Assembly: GCA_021464245.1 (NCBI GenBank)
Contig: JADCRB010000048.1
Location: forward strand, 1,182,783 to 1,246,782
Source: Carallia brachiata
Taxonomy: Eukaryota > Streptophyta > Magnoliopsida > Malpighiales > Rhizophoraceae
Direction of reading: 5' to 3'
Length of the DNA stretch: 64,000 nt
Position numbers and translations under genes: made by a program. The notes below the pieces were generated by a model. It saw nothing but the letters and a program-made list of their open reading frames with translations. It had not been told where the DNA came from and made no database searches. The number at the start of each line of letters is the position of its first letter. Position 1 is the first letter of the stretch. Of this stretch, positions 13,101 to 25,100 are shown one piece after another.

Positions 13101-13137
13101 TTATTAATAAAGTGACGATCGAAGTTTTCACTTTCAT
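7635..13137 (-). CDS. Glucosidase II beta subunit (PRKCSH/80K-H, PSL4-like), ER luminal
   Basis: Non-catalytic subunit of ER glucosidase II, which trims glucose from N-glycans and so drives calnexin-dependent folding; it holds the catalytic alpha subunit in the ER. Sixteen exons join without a break into 650 residues: 13137-12999, 12903-12781, 12331-12236, 11723-11484, 11172-10940, 10551-10462, 10360-10244, 9839-9524, 9373-9269, 9180-9079, 8997-8940, 8830-8762, 8391-8304, 7996-7935, 7834-7783, 7697-7635. Order of domains: signal peptide (residues 1 to about 33), Cys-rich LDL-receptor-like repeats (about 45-135, with [12 protein letters not shown] and [13 protein letters not shown]), a Glu/Lys coiled coil (about 140-240), an acidic region, a C-terminal MRH lectin domain (about 522-630) and a final HDEL retrieval signal. 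The ATG at 13137 starts directly at the signal peptide. In Arabidopsis the homologue PSL4 is needed for EFR receptor biogenesis. Confidence 0.97.
7870..7922. repeat. CA microsatellite in intron 14 of the glucosidase II beta gene
   Basis: CA repeats with interrupting CG units, ending about 12 nt from the exon 14 donor (minus strand). Confidence 0.85.
10094..10129. repeat. C24-A12 homopolymer pair in intron 7 of the glucosidase II beta gene
   Basis: A run of 24 C is followed at once by 12 A. It is intronic, so the reading frame is not affected. Confidence 0.85.
12657..12705. repeat. GAA trinucleotide microsatellite in intron 2 of the glucosidase II beta gene
   Basis: About 16 GAA units on the plus strand, which is CTT on the transcribed strand. 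It lies within the intron between exons 2 and 3. Confidence 0.9.
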
Positions 13138-14075
13138 GTCTGCGTCTCTTTGGGACTGCTGACAAATAAGAGAAATTCCAACACCCAAACCCAAACCAAA
13201 CTAAAAAAAAACACACCCAACAAATACTAATACTAGATTACCACTGCTACTAGCACAGTATATCAAACAAACACCGCCAACAACCTTACAAGCAAAGGCA
13301 GAGAGCGCTTGCAGCAGCAGCAGCAGCGTCAGTATCAGTACTGTCAAATTAATATAAGACACTTATTTATGGGGTCGGAGTCGGATGCATCCTCATCATC
13401 AATACATCACAGACAGAGCGCCTGCGAATGACTTATGGATTTGGGGCCAGGGGCAGCCCTATTTAGACTTCCGCAGCTGCAGCAGCGTCCGGCTGGGCGG
13501 GCAGCAAGTGGAATTTATTTTTGACTTTTTAATAATATTTCTTTTCTCAAAAAAAAAAAAAAAAAAAAGAACCACTCTGTTTGCACTTTGCACTTATGAT
13601 TGTATATAAATAGGAATACGAATATAGGATACCACGACGGATAGACCTCCCTCCCTCTTCCTAATTTTCTTTTTTGTTTTTCGGTTGTCTTTTTTTTCCC
13701 TTTCTTTCTTTCTTTTTTTTGACAATAAATTTTTTAATAAATAAATAAATAGAAATAACAGATTTTTTATTTTTTATTTTAGCATAGGATCCTTTTTGAT
13801 AAATTCTCCTTGACTTACTTCACCAATAATAATAATAATAATAATAATAAGCACAGGCAGAAACGAATGCAACGACGTCGGATAGAGCCGCAAGCAACAA
13901 AAGATTTTTCTTCCTTTTTGGTTTTTTTAAGAAACAGAAACATTAAAAAAAAAGAAAAGAAAAAACAAACAATCTCCCTTAGGGCCCCTTAATAAGGAAG
14001 GCCGCTATCCCTTAGTCGAAGAGAGGAACAGAACAAAAGGTGTGGAGGGTAGCGTTATCCAGAAAGAGAGGGAGA
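13138..14075. other. Divergent promoter region between the glucosidase II beta and NusB genes
   Basis: About 0.94 kb between two divergent start codons, so it should hold both promoters. It contains a GCA-rich patch near 13307-13330, a run of 19 A near 13550 and an AAT microsatellite near 13825-13850. No coding region is supported. Confidence 0.6.
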
Positions 14076-16672
14076 ATGAAAGGAAGCAGTGGGAGCTGGG
14101 CTCTTCTAAGCCAGTCCTATTCTTCTTCTTCTTCTTCTGGTTGCTATTATAATTCTTTTGCAAAGCCAGTCTGCCAAAAGACTTCACTTTGCACCACCGC
14201 CCCCACCAGCATCTTTCAGCTTCTTCTTCTTTTTCTTCATCTTCATGTTGGTGGTCTTGCAGGAGGAAATGCCAATTCCTCAGCCTTAGCCTCAGCCCCG
14301 GCCTCAGACTCACTCCCTTTACTAATAATATATGCGCCTTAACCCTGAAGGATAAGAAGAAGGCCCACATCCCCAAGGCGGTTGCTTCCGCTTCCGCTTT
14401 TGTGGTCGACAACTCTAATTCAACAACCCAACAACAACAACAACACACAGCCCCCACCAGAGACAAAGACAAAGACAAAGACCTCCTCAGCATTATGCCC
14501 AAAATCGATAAAAGTGGCAGATTTTGCAGCCCCAGAGCCGCCCGCGAGCTCTCCCTGTATTTTCCTCCCTCCCTCTCTCTTCTCTCTTGGGTTTCAGAGT
14601 TTTTCTATTTACATTTTTTTCCCCTCTCTGTTCGCCCCCCCCCCCCCCCCAAAATCCCCCCAAAACAAGAGAAAAGAAAAAAAGGATTGCAATTTTCATT
14701 CAACCATTTCGTCGAACGAATAGAACTATAGAAGAGTACCTAGTTCCTATTGACTAATGTAGCGTGGTTTTATTTTCCAAGCAAAAATTTCCTTGGTTTT
14801 CCATTTTTTTGGGAACCGTAGACTGGGCATTTGTGCAAATTTTGTTAATTAACTAACTTAGACACACACTGATCAAAAATACTTCTTATTATCTTGTGTT
14901 CCTGAAATCAAATGGGTGGCATATTGCAATTATGAAGGTTGATAATATACGCGGCTTGTTTAGAAGGGTCTGACCCCGTTAGACTGTTCGAGAAACGAAT
15001 GAATGTCAGAAGAGGTAATCCCCCTTTCTTAGCTTTTGTCCCAATTCTTGGCTAAATATTTCAACTTTACTTTAGAGACAAACCGGCAAATTAACCTTAC
15101 CCATGTCCTTCTTTCTTGTTCTCAAATTTAGAGCCTGGCTATCAGTTTGACAAAGATTCGCTCCTGGAATATAATATCACATGAGCTTTGGAGGACCACC
15201 TGTCATAACTGAGACAGCCGAAGAGGCAGACGAGCTTCTTCGTGGTGATGAAAAGGAGTCTGCAATTGGTAACTAATCTTGTCCCGAGAGAACTCTTTTG
15301 TATTCCTATTCAACTGACCATTGCCTTTCTTTTTTCCTAGATATGTTTATTCCATTCTGCTCTTTAGAGGGGAGGGGGGAGGGGGGGGGTCTCATAATTT
15401 CATATCCACTACAGCACAATGTGGGAGCAACCATGGGCTAAACTTGGAATCTTGATGCTTTTCACTCTTCGCATAATTAACTGTCTCATTTTTCTATACC
15501 ACTCCTTTTTTTCTGACTATCTAAATCTATCTATTTCCTTGTGTTTCAGAAGCTGAAGTCCTTTCAGCACCTCCAAAGTTGGTATACAGCAAACTACTTT
15601 TGCGGCAAGTCCCATACTCTCATTCAATTGCTTCTTGTCATGGTGTGTCAATGTGCTTGTGTGCTTTTTGTTTGGGTGGGGAAGAATGTGGGGGGATGGG
15701 GATGTGTGGGAGACAAAGAAAGACATTCAACTTACCTTTCTAATTGCATTTCTATTCCTTGTGGCAGTTTCACAAGGAAGCTGTTGGTGGCAGTGGTGGA
15801 TAACTGGGATAGCCACGTCCTTATTTTGGACAAAATTGCCCCTCCAAATTGGAAGGTGCGACGAATGTCCTTTCTATTAAGTGAAATGCTTATTCTTGTG
15901 CTGGCTCAATCTTGGGTAGTCTTAACTTCTTGATGGAGGAAATTTACTCCGTATGCTCACTAGATGATTGTTGATCTTAGGATATTTTTATGAGTTTATT
16001 TTGTCTACTACTAAGAAATATGTCTCCTATTTCTTTGAGTAAAGTTGGAGCTGTGTTAATTATTTTGTCTTTTTGAAAACTTTAGTTGAGTTGAGTGTTA
16101 TTTTAATTTAATAAGTGGCTATAAATGTAGAATGAGCCAATAGGCAGAATCTTGGAGCTTTGCATCCTTCACTTGGCTATGTCAGAGATTGCTGCTCTTG
16201 GAACCCGTCATCAGATAGTAATCAACGAGGTAGTTTGTTTTTTTAAATTCATTTTGAGTCAGCTTAGTTTATAACAACAACAATAACAAATTTCTTGTCT
16301 CAGATTTAATTGGAGTCTTTTTTCTCATCATTTTGTTATGTTATGAATTGAGCTTGATGTAAAGTGTAATTGTTCGAAAACCTTCGAAAGAAAAGATTCT
16401 TAAGTCAACTTAAGTGACTGTCATTATGTTCCAATAGTTGCGTTTTCCTTTTTTTTTTTTTTGTTTTATTTCGGTTGTTGTCTGAAAGCATGCTAATGCT
16501 AGTTGCTTGTACATGTTTGTGCACCAAGGCCGTGGATCTTGCTAAAAGGTTTTGTGATGGTTCAGCACCACGGGTGATCAATGGGTGTCTCAGAACATTT
16601 GTGAAGGGTCTGCTGGGAACAAGCAATGGCATGAGTGAGGCTTCAAATGCTAATCAGAGAGTAGAGGTATAA
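14076..16672 (+). CDS. Chloroplast NusB-domain antitermination-like protein (At4g26370 type), with two frame breaks
   Basis: Exons: 14076-14556, 14938-15014, 15132-15268, 15550-15604, 15768-15855, 16131-16229 and 16529-16672. The conserved core is clear: KIDKSGRFCSPRAAREL, then YAACLEGSDPVRLFEKR, LSAPPKLVYSKLLLRFTRK, WDSHVLILDKIAPPNW, GRILELCILHLAMSEIA and INEAVDLAKRFCDG. NusB proteins bind RNA in transcription antitermination and rRNA processing; plant members of this type are predicted chloroplast proteins, and the Ser-rich N-terminus fits a transit peptide. Two breaks are seen. In exon 1 the frame that starts at ATG 14076 must shift near 14195-14225 to reach the core. In exon 3 the frame set by exon 2 reaches a stop at 15180-15182, while the conserved frame resumes at ATG 15181, consistent with an extra AT. 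Intron 4 is GC-AG (CG|GCAAGT). Real pseudogene or sequence errors are both possible. Confidence 0.78.
14635..14650. repeat. C16 homopolymer in intron 1 of the NusB gene
   Basis: Uninterrupted run of 16 C, within the first intron. Confidence 0.85.
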
Positions 16673-17397
16673 ATGAAAAATAGGTCGGGAGGCTTTTTGT
16701 TTTTCATATTCTTAAAAGTGAGAACCTCAGGTTGAGCAATGCAGCATTAGGTAGGCAGCAGATGATTGAGAAACCTCTGTGAGTAGTTTGCTGTTCTTGG
16801 GTTAAAATACAAACTCTTGAATTGGTAATTTACATATACATAAACATATTGTCTTCTTCTTCTTGTGGTTATGCTTATGGTTGGAAGTATGAGACAAAAA
16901 CAAAAAGGAAGGTGGGTGCAAATGAAAATGGTTGAAGAATGGATGGCTTTCAAATAGAAATAGAGTAAGAACATTTTGAGAGATAGAGAGAGGTTTGCTT
17001 ACATGACGGTATTACAAATAAATCTCAGGCAGCCAAATTATAAAAAGGAATGTTTATATGATTGCGATTCATCACAATATATCAAATTTTCTTTTTTTTT
17101 TATTTGTTTTATATAATTGTAATTTATTAATGAAATGAGGGGCGTTTCAGGATGTTTAAATAGAGAAAAGTTATCTTTTCATACTCCCGTTAGGAAAGAT
17201 AACAAAGTGAGGGATATCATCTCTTTCATTTTTCTTTTTATGTTGATTTTCTTTTTTATTTGGCTTTTTTTTTTTAATTTCAATTTGGCTTTTTATAATA
17301 ATAGATAGATGGGCTTCTTGGCTGTCTTGGTCTCTAACCATGTATACATAGAGTGTTTGACCCCTTTAAAAATTAAATCGTGGGTTCAATCTGTGTG

Positions 17398-17729
17398 GGC
17401 CTCCATGCAGAAATCGTATTCAAGAGTAATTTTATTTTACATTTAAACCTATGGCCGTGTTGGGTGGAGGTTGATTCTAAGATTGCATTGGATGCTATGT
17501 TGAAGGGAGTCTCAGTTTATCACATTTACCATAACCTTGTTTCTAATTGTAAGGAGCTGCTTAAAAAGGATAGGTATATCCGCCTTACTTATGCATTTCA
17601 AAAATAAATCAAGTTGCAGATTAGTTGGCATGCTTCACTTTGACACTACCAGTTGACTTGCATAAATTTCCATTACCCCCTTCTGATGTACGTTTCATCC
17701 TTGTGCAGGATATAGTGGGTATTAGATGA
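17398..17729 (+). mobile_element. Decayed non-LTR (LINE) retrotransposon: C-terminal RNase H domain remnant
   Basis: Translation gives a plant LINE-type RNase H end: LHAEI, then WVEVDSKIALDAM, then a helix-rich stretch, and after a frameshift near 17605 the motif EINQVAD-stop-LA, where a TAG replaces the expected Trp codon. The same frame continues to a terminal stop at 17727-17729. No reverse transcriptase is seen upstream, so this is a truncated and inactive fragment. The family assignment rests on the DSK and QVAD-LA motifs. Confidence 0.7.
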
Positions 17730-18499
17730 CCTCATTATGTGCCATGTAGTTCTTCTCTTTCATTATATGGCATAATTGCCTCCCCAAATACAAGTCAAAG
17801 ACCTTGGCAAATCTAATGTAACCTCTGTATTACACTAAAAGCACCCAAGAGAACTACAGCCCATATTATTTTCAGGTGGGGTTGGCTTTCACTTTTTCCA
17901 AAATCTTCTTTAAATAATAACAAAACATAAATTTCTAATGATTTTTTTCTAAAAAATTAGTAATGCCACAACAGCATAAATATACTCGGGCATATTAAGT
18001 GTGTTCTAACGATGTGGCAAATATGTACTCGGGCACCGCTGTATTGGGAGCATTTTGTCTTGAAGGAATGACATTTTTACTTTTTTTGTAACGAAATTTT
18101 TATTTTTTATAATTTAAAAATGCTTTCATATATTGTTATTTTTTTATTATAAAAAATATAGCAATGATGATAAAACTTAAAGTGTTGTTGGTTTCGAGTA
18201 AAATTCTTAAACAAATTTTCTTTAATACTGTAACATTTTCTTATATGCTCTAGCAAAGTTAATGGCTAGGTAACTAAATGGATGAATTATTCTAGACTGA
18301 GGACCAATTTTACCAAAAAATATATAAATATTGTATTTGTTATTAAATAAGAATTCAGACATTATTCATCAATTTAAGATGTTTTTTTAATGATAATAAT
18401 AGTGCAATTTTTGCAGTTTTTGTTCCATGGATGGTCTGTCAGTATCATTCATTCTTGGTCTTGGGGAATCTATTGTAATGTACAAATAACAAAATTTGA

Positions 18500-18815
18500 T
18501 ATCAAAGTAAATGGACGGTACAACCATTGGAATCCTTCAAACTCGTCCCAGATTTCTTCTTGGACTTGCTTGGGCTTGGCTTTGGGGAGAGTTGTCGCGC
18601 GGACGTAGCAGTAGTAGTAATAAGATTAGTGAGAGAATTCCTTTCGTTTGCTCCTGCAGAAAGCATATGAATATTTATAAATAAAAAAAGACAGGGAGGC
18701 CAAATCAACACCTCCAGAACAGGAGTCAGGCGCGGCCGCCAGGCTCTACCATCCTTCCTGAAGCACACTCTTTCTGAGATTGGAAATCGTGATGGATTGG
18801 AATGGGTAGGCACAT
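18500..18815. other. Locally GC-rich unassigned patch
   Basis: About 315 bases that are clearly richer in GC than both flanks. The minus strand is open for about 100 codons, rich in Ser, Pro and Lys, but begins at GTG rather than ATG, and contains an intron-like acceptor (TTTCTGCAG). I do not recognise a protein. It could be a captured gene fragment or the remains of a small gene. Confidence 0.25.
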
Positions 18816-19079
18816 TTAAATAGGTTGCGGTTTTATCATCTTGCTATAAAGAAGCGAACCACTGATATATCGTAGGACACTGTCATTTAAAATAAGAAGA
18901 TCTATAACTTAACTATAACTTAAAAATGTCAAAAAATAAAAAAAGAAGATCTATAACTTGTTTTTCTTTCCGGCAATAATGAATAAATAAGAAACTGTAT
19001 TCCTTACAACTTGTTTGCAATCAGACGCCCGCACAGTTTCAAAGTTTCAATATAACACATGATTAGTCTGTAAGCCGCA

Positions 19080-19100
19080 CCCACCCACCCACCCACCCAC
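19080..19100. repeat. CCCA tetranucleotide microsatellite
   Basis: About five tandem CCCA units, intergenic. Confidence 0.85.
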
Positions 19101-19569
19101 AAAACATTTTTTATACAAACCTAATTAATTTGTGTTAACTACTTATTTCATACGGAGGCTTTGTTAAATTGTTAGTTAATAATGGCACACTGCTTGTTGG
19201 CACCAGATCAGCCATTGCATATATCTGCCCTGGTATGAGAAATTCATTGGTTTTTTTTTTTTTTTTTTTACAAAATTCATTGCTTTCTTATATGCGATCA
19301 ATCAATCATATCTGGTACTGATACTACTGCCTTCGGTAGTCTCCCTCCCCTACATCTAGTTCATGTCTGTCAAATGTATTTTACAAAACTTCGTGGACAC
19401 AGTTGTTTTATAAGCCATCGCCTAGTCCTCGATAAAAGCCCATAGTTGACAGCTTCACTTTCTACCTTCGTTGAGGGCATTGATATATGTACTCACATTT
19501 AGCGTGTTAATTAGGGTGCTAAAAATGGAAATATAAAAAGGTTATTAGACGTACTATAACTTTTGCTAA

Positions 19570-20390
19570 CGTGCGCTGAGAGTCTTTTATGCCATCGGTT
19601 ATTCTTAGGAGTTTCCTAGGGTCTTCCGGTCGGCTTCCTCGGTCCTTGTGGCCATTGAGTGCCCTTTTGTGGGCTTGGTGCCCCTTTGTGGGCTTATTGT
19701 CTTTGTTGTTAGTTGATTTCGTTCTTGTTGGTGCCGTCTGTGGGCTGTTTCTGCTGAAGGTTTTGGTGGTGTTCCTGCGGGGTCCCCCGCTGCTCCGGCT
19801 TGGTTGGTTTGGGCGGAGTGGCTAGGGACGTTTGGTTTTTGGTTGGATGTTGCTTCTTGGTAGCTGTTGGGGCCTTGTATAGTCAGTGTTTGGCCCAGCG
19901 CTCCGTCATCGCCCTATTCTCCTATTTTTTGGCCGATCTTTTCAGGCTTCAGTTCCTACCCTCCTCAGGCCTCTCAGTCCTTTTTGGTGTTGGAGATTGT
20001 GCGCTTGTAGTTGCGCTTGGCGTCTTGGGCTTGTGGCCGGCCTTTGGTCGGAATCGCGTTGCCGTCGACCTAGTTGTGGGTCGTCTTGCCATCTCTCCGG
20101 CTGTGCCAGAGTTTCCCGCTGATGGGCGGAGCTGCGCCAGACTCTTTGGGTCCTCGACATGTTGTCAGTTTGGGCTTTAGTCCGTATATGTCTTTGTGCG
20201 GGTCTCATTTCCCTAAAGTATGAGCTCGGGTTTGGATTTTCATGGGCCTGCATGGGTTGGGTTAGGCTAGTTAGGGTTATGGTTGTAGTGGGCTTTTAGT
20301 GACCTTTTTATCTTTTGTGTATATGAGGTCTGGGTTGGGGTGATGCGGGTTTCCTTTTCACTGACTCTTTGTACATGATTTATTTTATTT
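19570..20390. mobile_element. T/G-rich block, possible retroelement fragment
   Basis: About 0.8 kb with much higher GC content and a strong T/G strand skew compared with the AT-rich flanks. It ends in an AT-rich segment followed by T and A runs, as plant LINE 3' ends often do. Several open frames of 78-126 codons are hydrophobic products of the skew and match no family I know. I see no target duplication or terminal repeat, so the element assignment is tentative. Confidence 0.3.
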
Positions 20391-20764
20391 AATATAATAT
20401 TTTTTTTTCTTTGGGCAAAAAAATATAGTACTAAATATAATAAAATTGATAATTTTTATAACGAATATAATAATTTTTAAATAATTACAATCATCTCAAA
20501 AATGACAAACGCAGATTTTTTTTTTCCTAAAATAATATCCAATCTTTGGTTAAAAAAAGGGGGGAGGGAAGAAGCATAATCTTAATTCTTAACCTGAGGA
20601 GATGTCAATGGCTGGATTAGGGGTTGATATGTTGTAAGATCAAGTGGATTTTCGTTTATTCAATTTTCTAAATGGAGAGGATGTTTCCCGGGCCTAATTG
20701 GCTGAGCCTTGCTCATGCAAATTCAGCAATCCACTTTGTGCAAGGATATGGGTAAACCCTTAAC

Positions 20765-20767
<3 letters not shown>

Positions 20768-20801
<34 letters not shown>
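20768..20801. repeat. AT dinucleotide microsatellite
   Basis: About 17 AT units, intergenic. Confidence 0.9.
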
Positions 20802-20803
<2 letters not shown>

Positions 20804-21572
20804 TGTTGCTTAATTTGCACTGATACTGTATTGGTAGTTCGGTGGTTGTGCTCTTCTCAGTCACTCGGATCAGATGTGATGTGAACGCAAAAGCATGCAT
20901 ATAAAGGATAAATGTTAACGGTAGGAGTTTTATTTCAATTTTTGTCTATAGTGCAGCAATGGTTATATTTTATACAATAATAGTAATAAAATGTGAAAAA
21001 AAAATAAATTTTTTTTATTATTATTACATATTTTATGAATGTGATTGAACAAAATTTTTTATTTATTATATTACAGATAAATTTTCAGATGATTTTGTTG
21101 GTCATGTAATGCTGACTCGCAAATAAATATTGAGGGGAGAAAAGTAGTATACGGCTACGCACTTTGAAAGTAGGGGATAGGAGGAGGGGGTGGGGGGAGG
21201 GGGGAGAGGGGGGATTACTTGAGGATCAAAATGATAATAATAGGAAGGCAATAAATAATGGTAGGTTAAGTGGTTGGGTTGCTGTTTCTTGTGTCTTGTA
21301 GATGTCGACTTTTTGTTTATACTTTGACGGAAATCTAGCTAATAGTAGTGTGTGATAATACACTTCACCAGATTAGAGTGGTAAAGCAGATATGTGTGGA
21401 GAGAAGAGGAAGTGGGAACAACTGTCTAACAAAGAAAAATATAAGAAGGGCCAAAACAAAAAAAAAAAAAAAGAGGGAGGACGTCGACAGGGAATGTCAT
21501 GAGTCATGTTTAAGGCAGCTGAATGAAATGAAGAGAAATGTAGAAAGAAAGAAAGAAAGAAAGAGAAATGGT

Positions 21573-21607
21573 GGGGGGGGGGGGGGGCTTGGGTTTTGGG
21601 GGGGGGG
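21573..21607. repeat. Two G runs (15 and 10 G)
   Basis: G runs at 21573-21587 and 21598-21607, 10 bases apart, in DNA upstream of the PBL16-like kinase and preceded by a GAAA microsatellite at about 21543-21563. Confidence 0.8.
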
Positions 21608-22142
21608 TGTATTCAAATGCGCGCACTAAAAGGAAAGCGCACTCCACTTCAGAGAGAGCCATCCATACATCATAATACCCATTACCACCTTTTGTTTTTT
21701 TTCTCTCTCTTTCTTCTAGAAATGAAATACCAATGCGCAAGACTACAGAACTAGAAACCAATGCTCTTTTTGTGGGCCCCATATCTTCCTCCGCCATGGC
21801 CAAGAAAAACTAAGCTAGCCCACCTTCTCAAACATTCATCCTCCCTCATCATTCCCCACCAACGCAACGCCACTCTCTCTCTCTCTCTCTCTCACACATA
21901 CACATACAATACACAAACATTTGCTTTCACAAACAAAAATTTCTCATTCCTCCCAAGTCTGAAGATAAAAGTGGTTTTTGGGAGCGTTCTCCTTGTTTTC
22001 TTCGCTTTTAGTAACTTTGGGTTGGAAAAAAAAAGGTGTTTTGGTAGTCATGGACTGCTGTTCCCGGTAATGAAAAAAAAAACTGACTTCTTTTAGCATT
22101 TGTTGGGTTTAGTTATAGCTGTTTTCGATAAAAAACAAAAAA

Positions 22143-25100
22143 ATGGGAAACTGTTGGTGTCAATTGGAGCCTTCTGTTTACAGAGTCTCCTCAAATGCAA
22201 AATCAGGTCAGTTGAGTTGCCTTTTTCTACGCCTTCTGCTTCCCTAGAGCGCCATTAATGCAACTAAAATTTGTGCCTGATCTTAATTTCGAGATGGATT
22301 GGATTGTCTTTTGCTTTTTTTTTTTTTTTTATAATTTTTTTACGTGATTTGCTGCATCAAATTTTGTGGTCTGGTCTGGCGCTCGCCGTGATGATGGTCA
22401 TGCCCTGTTTTCCTCTGCTTATGTTCTCTGCTTCTCAATGGCCTGCTAAACGCATACGTTCTCTCTCCTTTTTTTTTTCTTAAGCCAATTTAAATTGTTC
22501 TTAGCTTCCAGAAGAGTTGTGTTAACAGCATGCTTTCGATTAGTGTTCATTTTGTATGGAGGTTGGACTTTATTTTTTTTTATGCTCTCTTTTGATTGAG
22601 TTCAATTGATTGCTCTGTCTCTCATTCTTTGTAAATCCAATGGCATGGGAGTTTTTGAATTCAATTTAGGATTTTGGCCTTATTGGTTAGATAGTTTATT
22701 GGGATCTCTCGACATAGTTTCTTCATTTCTTATGCAGAACCATAGCAAAATTTTAGGCAAACGCGTAATAATATAGTAATATGCGGCTTCTTTTAACTTT
22801 TTATCTCCTTCTGACTTTTAAAGGTGGCGAGTTTTCTGCTTTCTTTCTCTTGTAGAAAGTGACGTTATGGGTGGGCTGATGCTTATCTTGGCCTTACTTC
22901 CACGTTCCCCACCTCTCCCTCCACAGAATGAGCTTGACTGATATACTTTGAACTTCAAACTTGTTTATTTGTTCCTCTATCTAATATGGTTTAATCTTTT
23001 TGGGTTTCTTTAAAACTAGTTAAAAATTAATATATATATGTGTGTGTGTGTGTGTGTGTAGAAAATGGTGAAAGAAATCTTACCTTTTTCAAGCTCTGAG
23101 AATTAGTTGGCTTATTTTTTAGGTGATGCTTGTCAAAATCATTTTATATTCTTGATGAAAATTTATGGATTCCTTGGTAGTTATCCCATCCCATGAATCT
23201 ATAAAAGCACAAAAGCTTTTCCATATCCAGTAAAACGCATGAAAGTGCGAGATATTAGTCCATTGAGGACTGATTTCTGTCTTTTTTTTTTTTTTTTTTT
23301 CAAGTACTGATCTTTTTAATTCTTTGAAGATTTTTTCTTTTCATATCAGTGTCTAATTTCAATTTGAGGCATTGAATACAGTTCTTCCGGATAACCGTCT
23401 TTTTCCTTCTGCCAGCTTCGATGATTATTGTCTTTACAGTGTTAATTATCTCTATTTGCTACACACTTCTATGATGAAATTGACTTCTCTCATTAAACTT
23501 ATAACATGATATACTGAATTTGTTTCTGTGTTAAGGCTCTCCAAAAGGCCAATGCCCATCAGGAAGAACTGCAGCTAAGGATGACAACAAGCTGCCATCA
23601 AATCCCGAAGAAGTAGAAGACCTGCGTCGTGATTCAGCTGCAAATCCATTGATTGCTTTTACTTACGATGAGCTTAAAGTTATTACTGGAAACTTTAGGC
23701 AGGATCACGTCTTGGGGGGAGGAGGATTTGGAAGAGTTTATAAAGGTTTCATCACTGAGGATCTAAGGCAAGGACTTCAGCCCATTCCAGTTGCTGTCAA
23801 GGTTCATGATGGTGATAACAGTTATCAGGGTCACAGAGAATGGCTGGTAATCTTGATGTGCATTCTATTTTGTTCCTGCAGGAAGACAGACTTATCAATA
23901 CGAGCTTTCATTGCCATTTTATGTATTAAGGCTTCTACTTCACATTAATATGACTGAGTTTTGATGATATTAGGCAGAAGTCATATTTTTGGGGCAGCTT
24001 TCTCATCCAAATTTGGTGAAATTGATCGGATATTGTTGTGAAGATGAACATCGAGTTTTAATATATGAGTATATGGCTAGGGGTAGCGTGGAAAACAATC
24101 TATTCTCAAGTAAGTGTGTGCCTTGTACCTTTCTTCCTTAAATATTTGTAATGAATTAAAGCCTACTGATTAGAATTCAGAAGTTACAAAAAATAAAGTA
24201 ATAATATGCAATCCTTAAACTAGTCATATTCTTGCTTTTAAATTTCCTTGCATCCATCTCCATGGTTTCTCTGGCAATAACATCCCTAGTAGCCACCATC
24301 TGAATGTAACCCATTTGATGTGGTCACCTTATAGCTAGGAATCTCTAGAGGCTTGCATAATGCAGTACTTTTTAGGATCGTAAAGGTGACAAAAAAAAGA
24401 AGAACAATTTATGAAAATGAGACATTGAATTGAATGAGATTCTACAGAAGCTAGAGTTGTTGCTTTCAAACCGGACTGGGTCTAAGAACTCTAGATATTG
24501 TTGGAAAGGTGCTTGAAGGTTTGTTCTGTGTCAATCATTGGCATTGCTCGATACTACAACTTTGCCCTCTACCATACGTACAAGCCATAAGGTGTAGCCA
24601 TATTTGCCAAACTTTGAGAAAATTATTGGCAGCTACATCTCTGCTGATTGCTCTTTTCCTCCCTTTCATTTTGATTTTCCCTTTTGGGATATATAAATTT
24701 GTATATGTTTTTCATTGTTGCAGGAGTATTGCTTCCTCTTCCGTGGTCTACTAGAATGAAGATTGCATTTGGTGCAGCAAAAGGACTTGCTTTTCTCCAC
24801 GAAGCTGAAAAACCTGTCATTTATAGAGATTTTAAGACATCCAATATTCTGTTAGACCTGGTTTGTTCGGTGAAAACCTATGCATCTGATCAATTAAAGA
24901 ATACTCCACTTAGGATAAAAATCTGTGTTTGGATAAAATTCTTGAGGGAGAGGAAAGTGAGAAAGAGGAAAGCGGAGGAGAAGATCATTAAGGAGAGGAA
25001 TGTTTTTTATCCTCTCTTATGTTTGGGAATGGGTGATGGGAGGGGAAAAAATTATACATTCTTTTGTTTGGGAAAAGGTGGAAAGTGAGGGAGAGAAATA

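Larger units (their letters stand above)
16673..22142. other. Repeat-rich intergenic stretch
   Basis: Mostly AT-rich DNA between the NusB gene and the PBL16-like kinase. It contains a decayed LINE RNase H end (17398-17729), a locally GC-rich patch near 18500-18815, a T/G-rich block of higher GC content (19570-20390) and several microsatellites. The last 400 bases before 22143 are CT-rich and probably contain the promoter and leader of the kinase. No intact gene is supported. Confidence 0.55.

Noticed and set aside
14189..14731. 180-codon frame in the first exon of the NusB gene taken as a separate protein
   Set aside because: Its first codon is TTG, and it contains the conserved NusB exon 1 end followed by intron sequence past the donor at 14557. 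It is part of the disrupted gene.
19589..20253. Several hydrophobic or Arg-rich frames of 78-126 codons
   Set aside because: They follow from strand skew and higher GC content; none shows family motifs.
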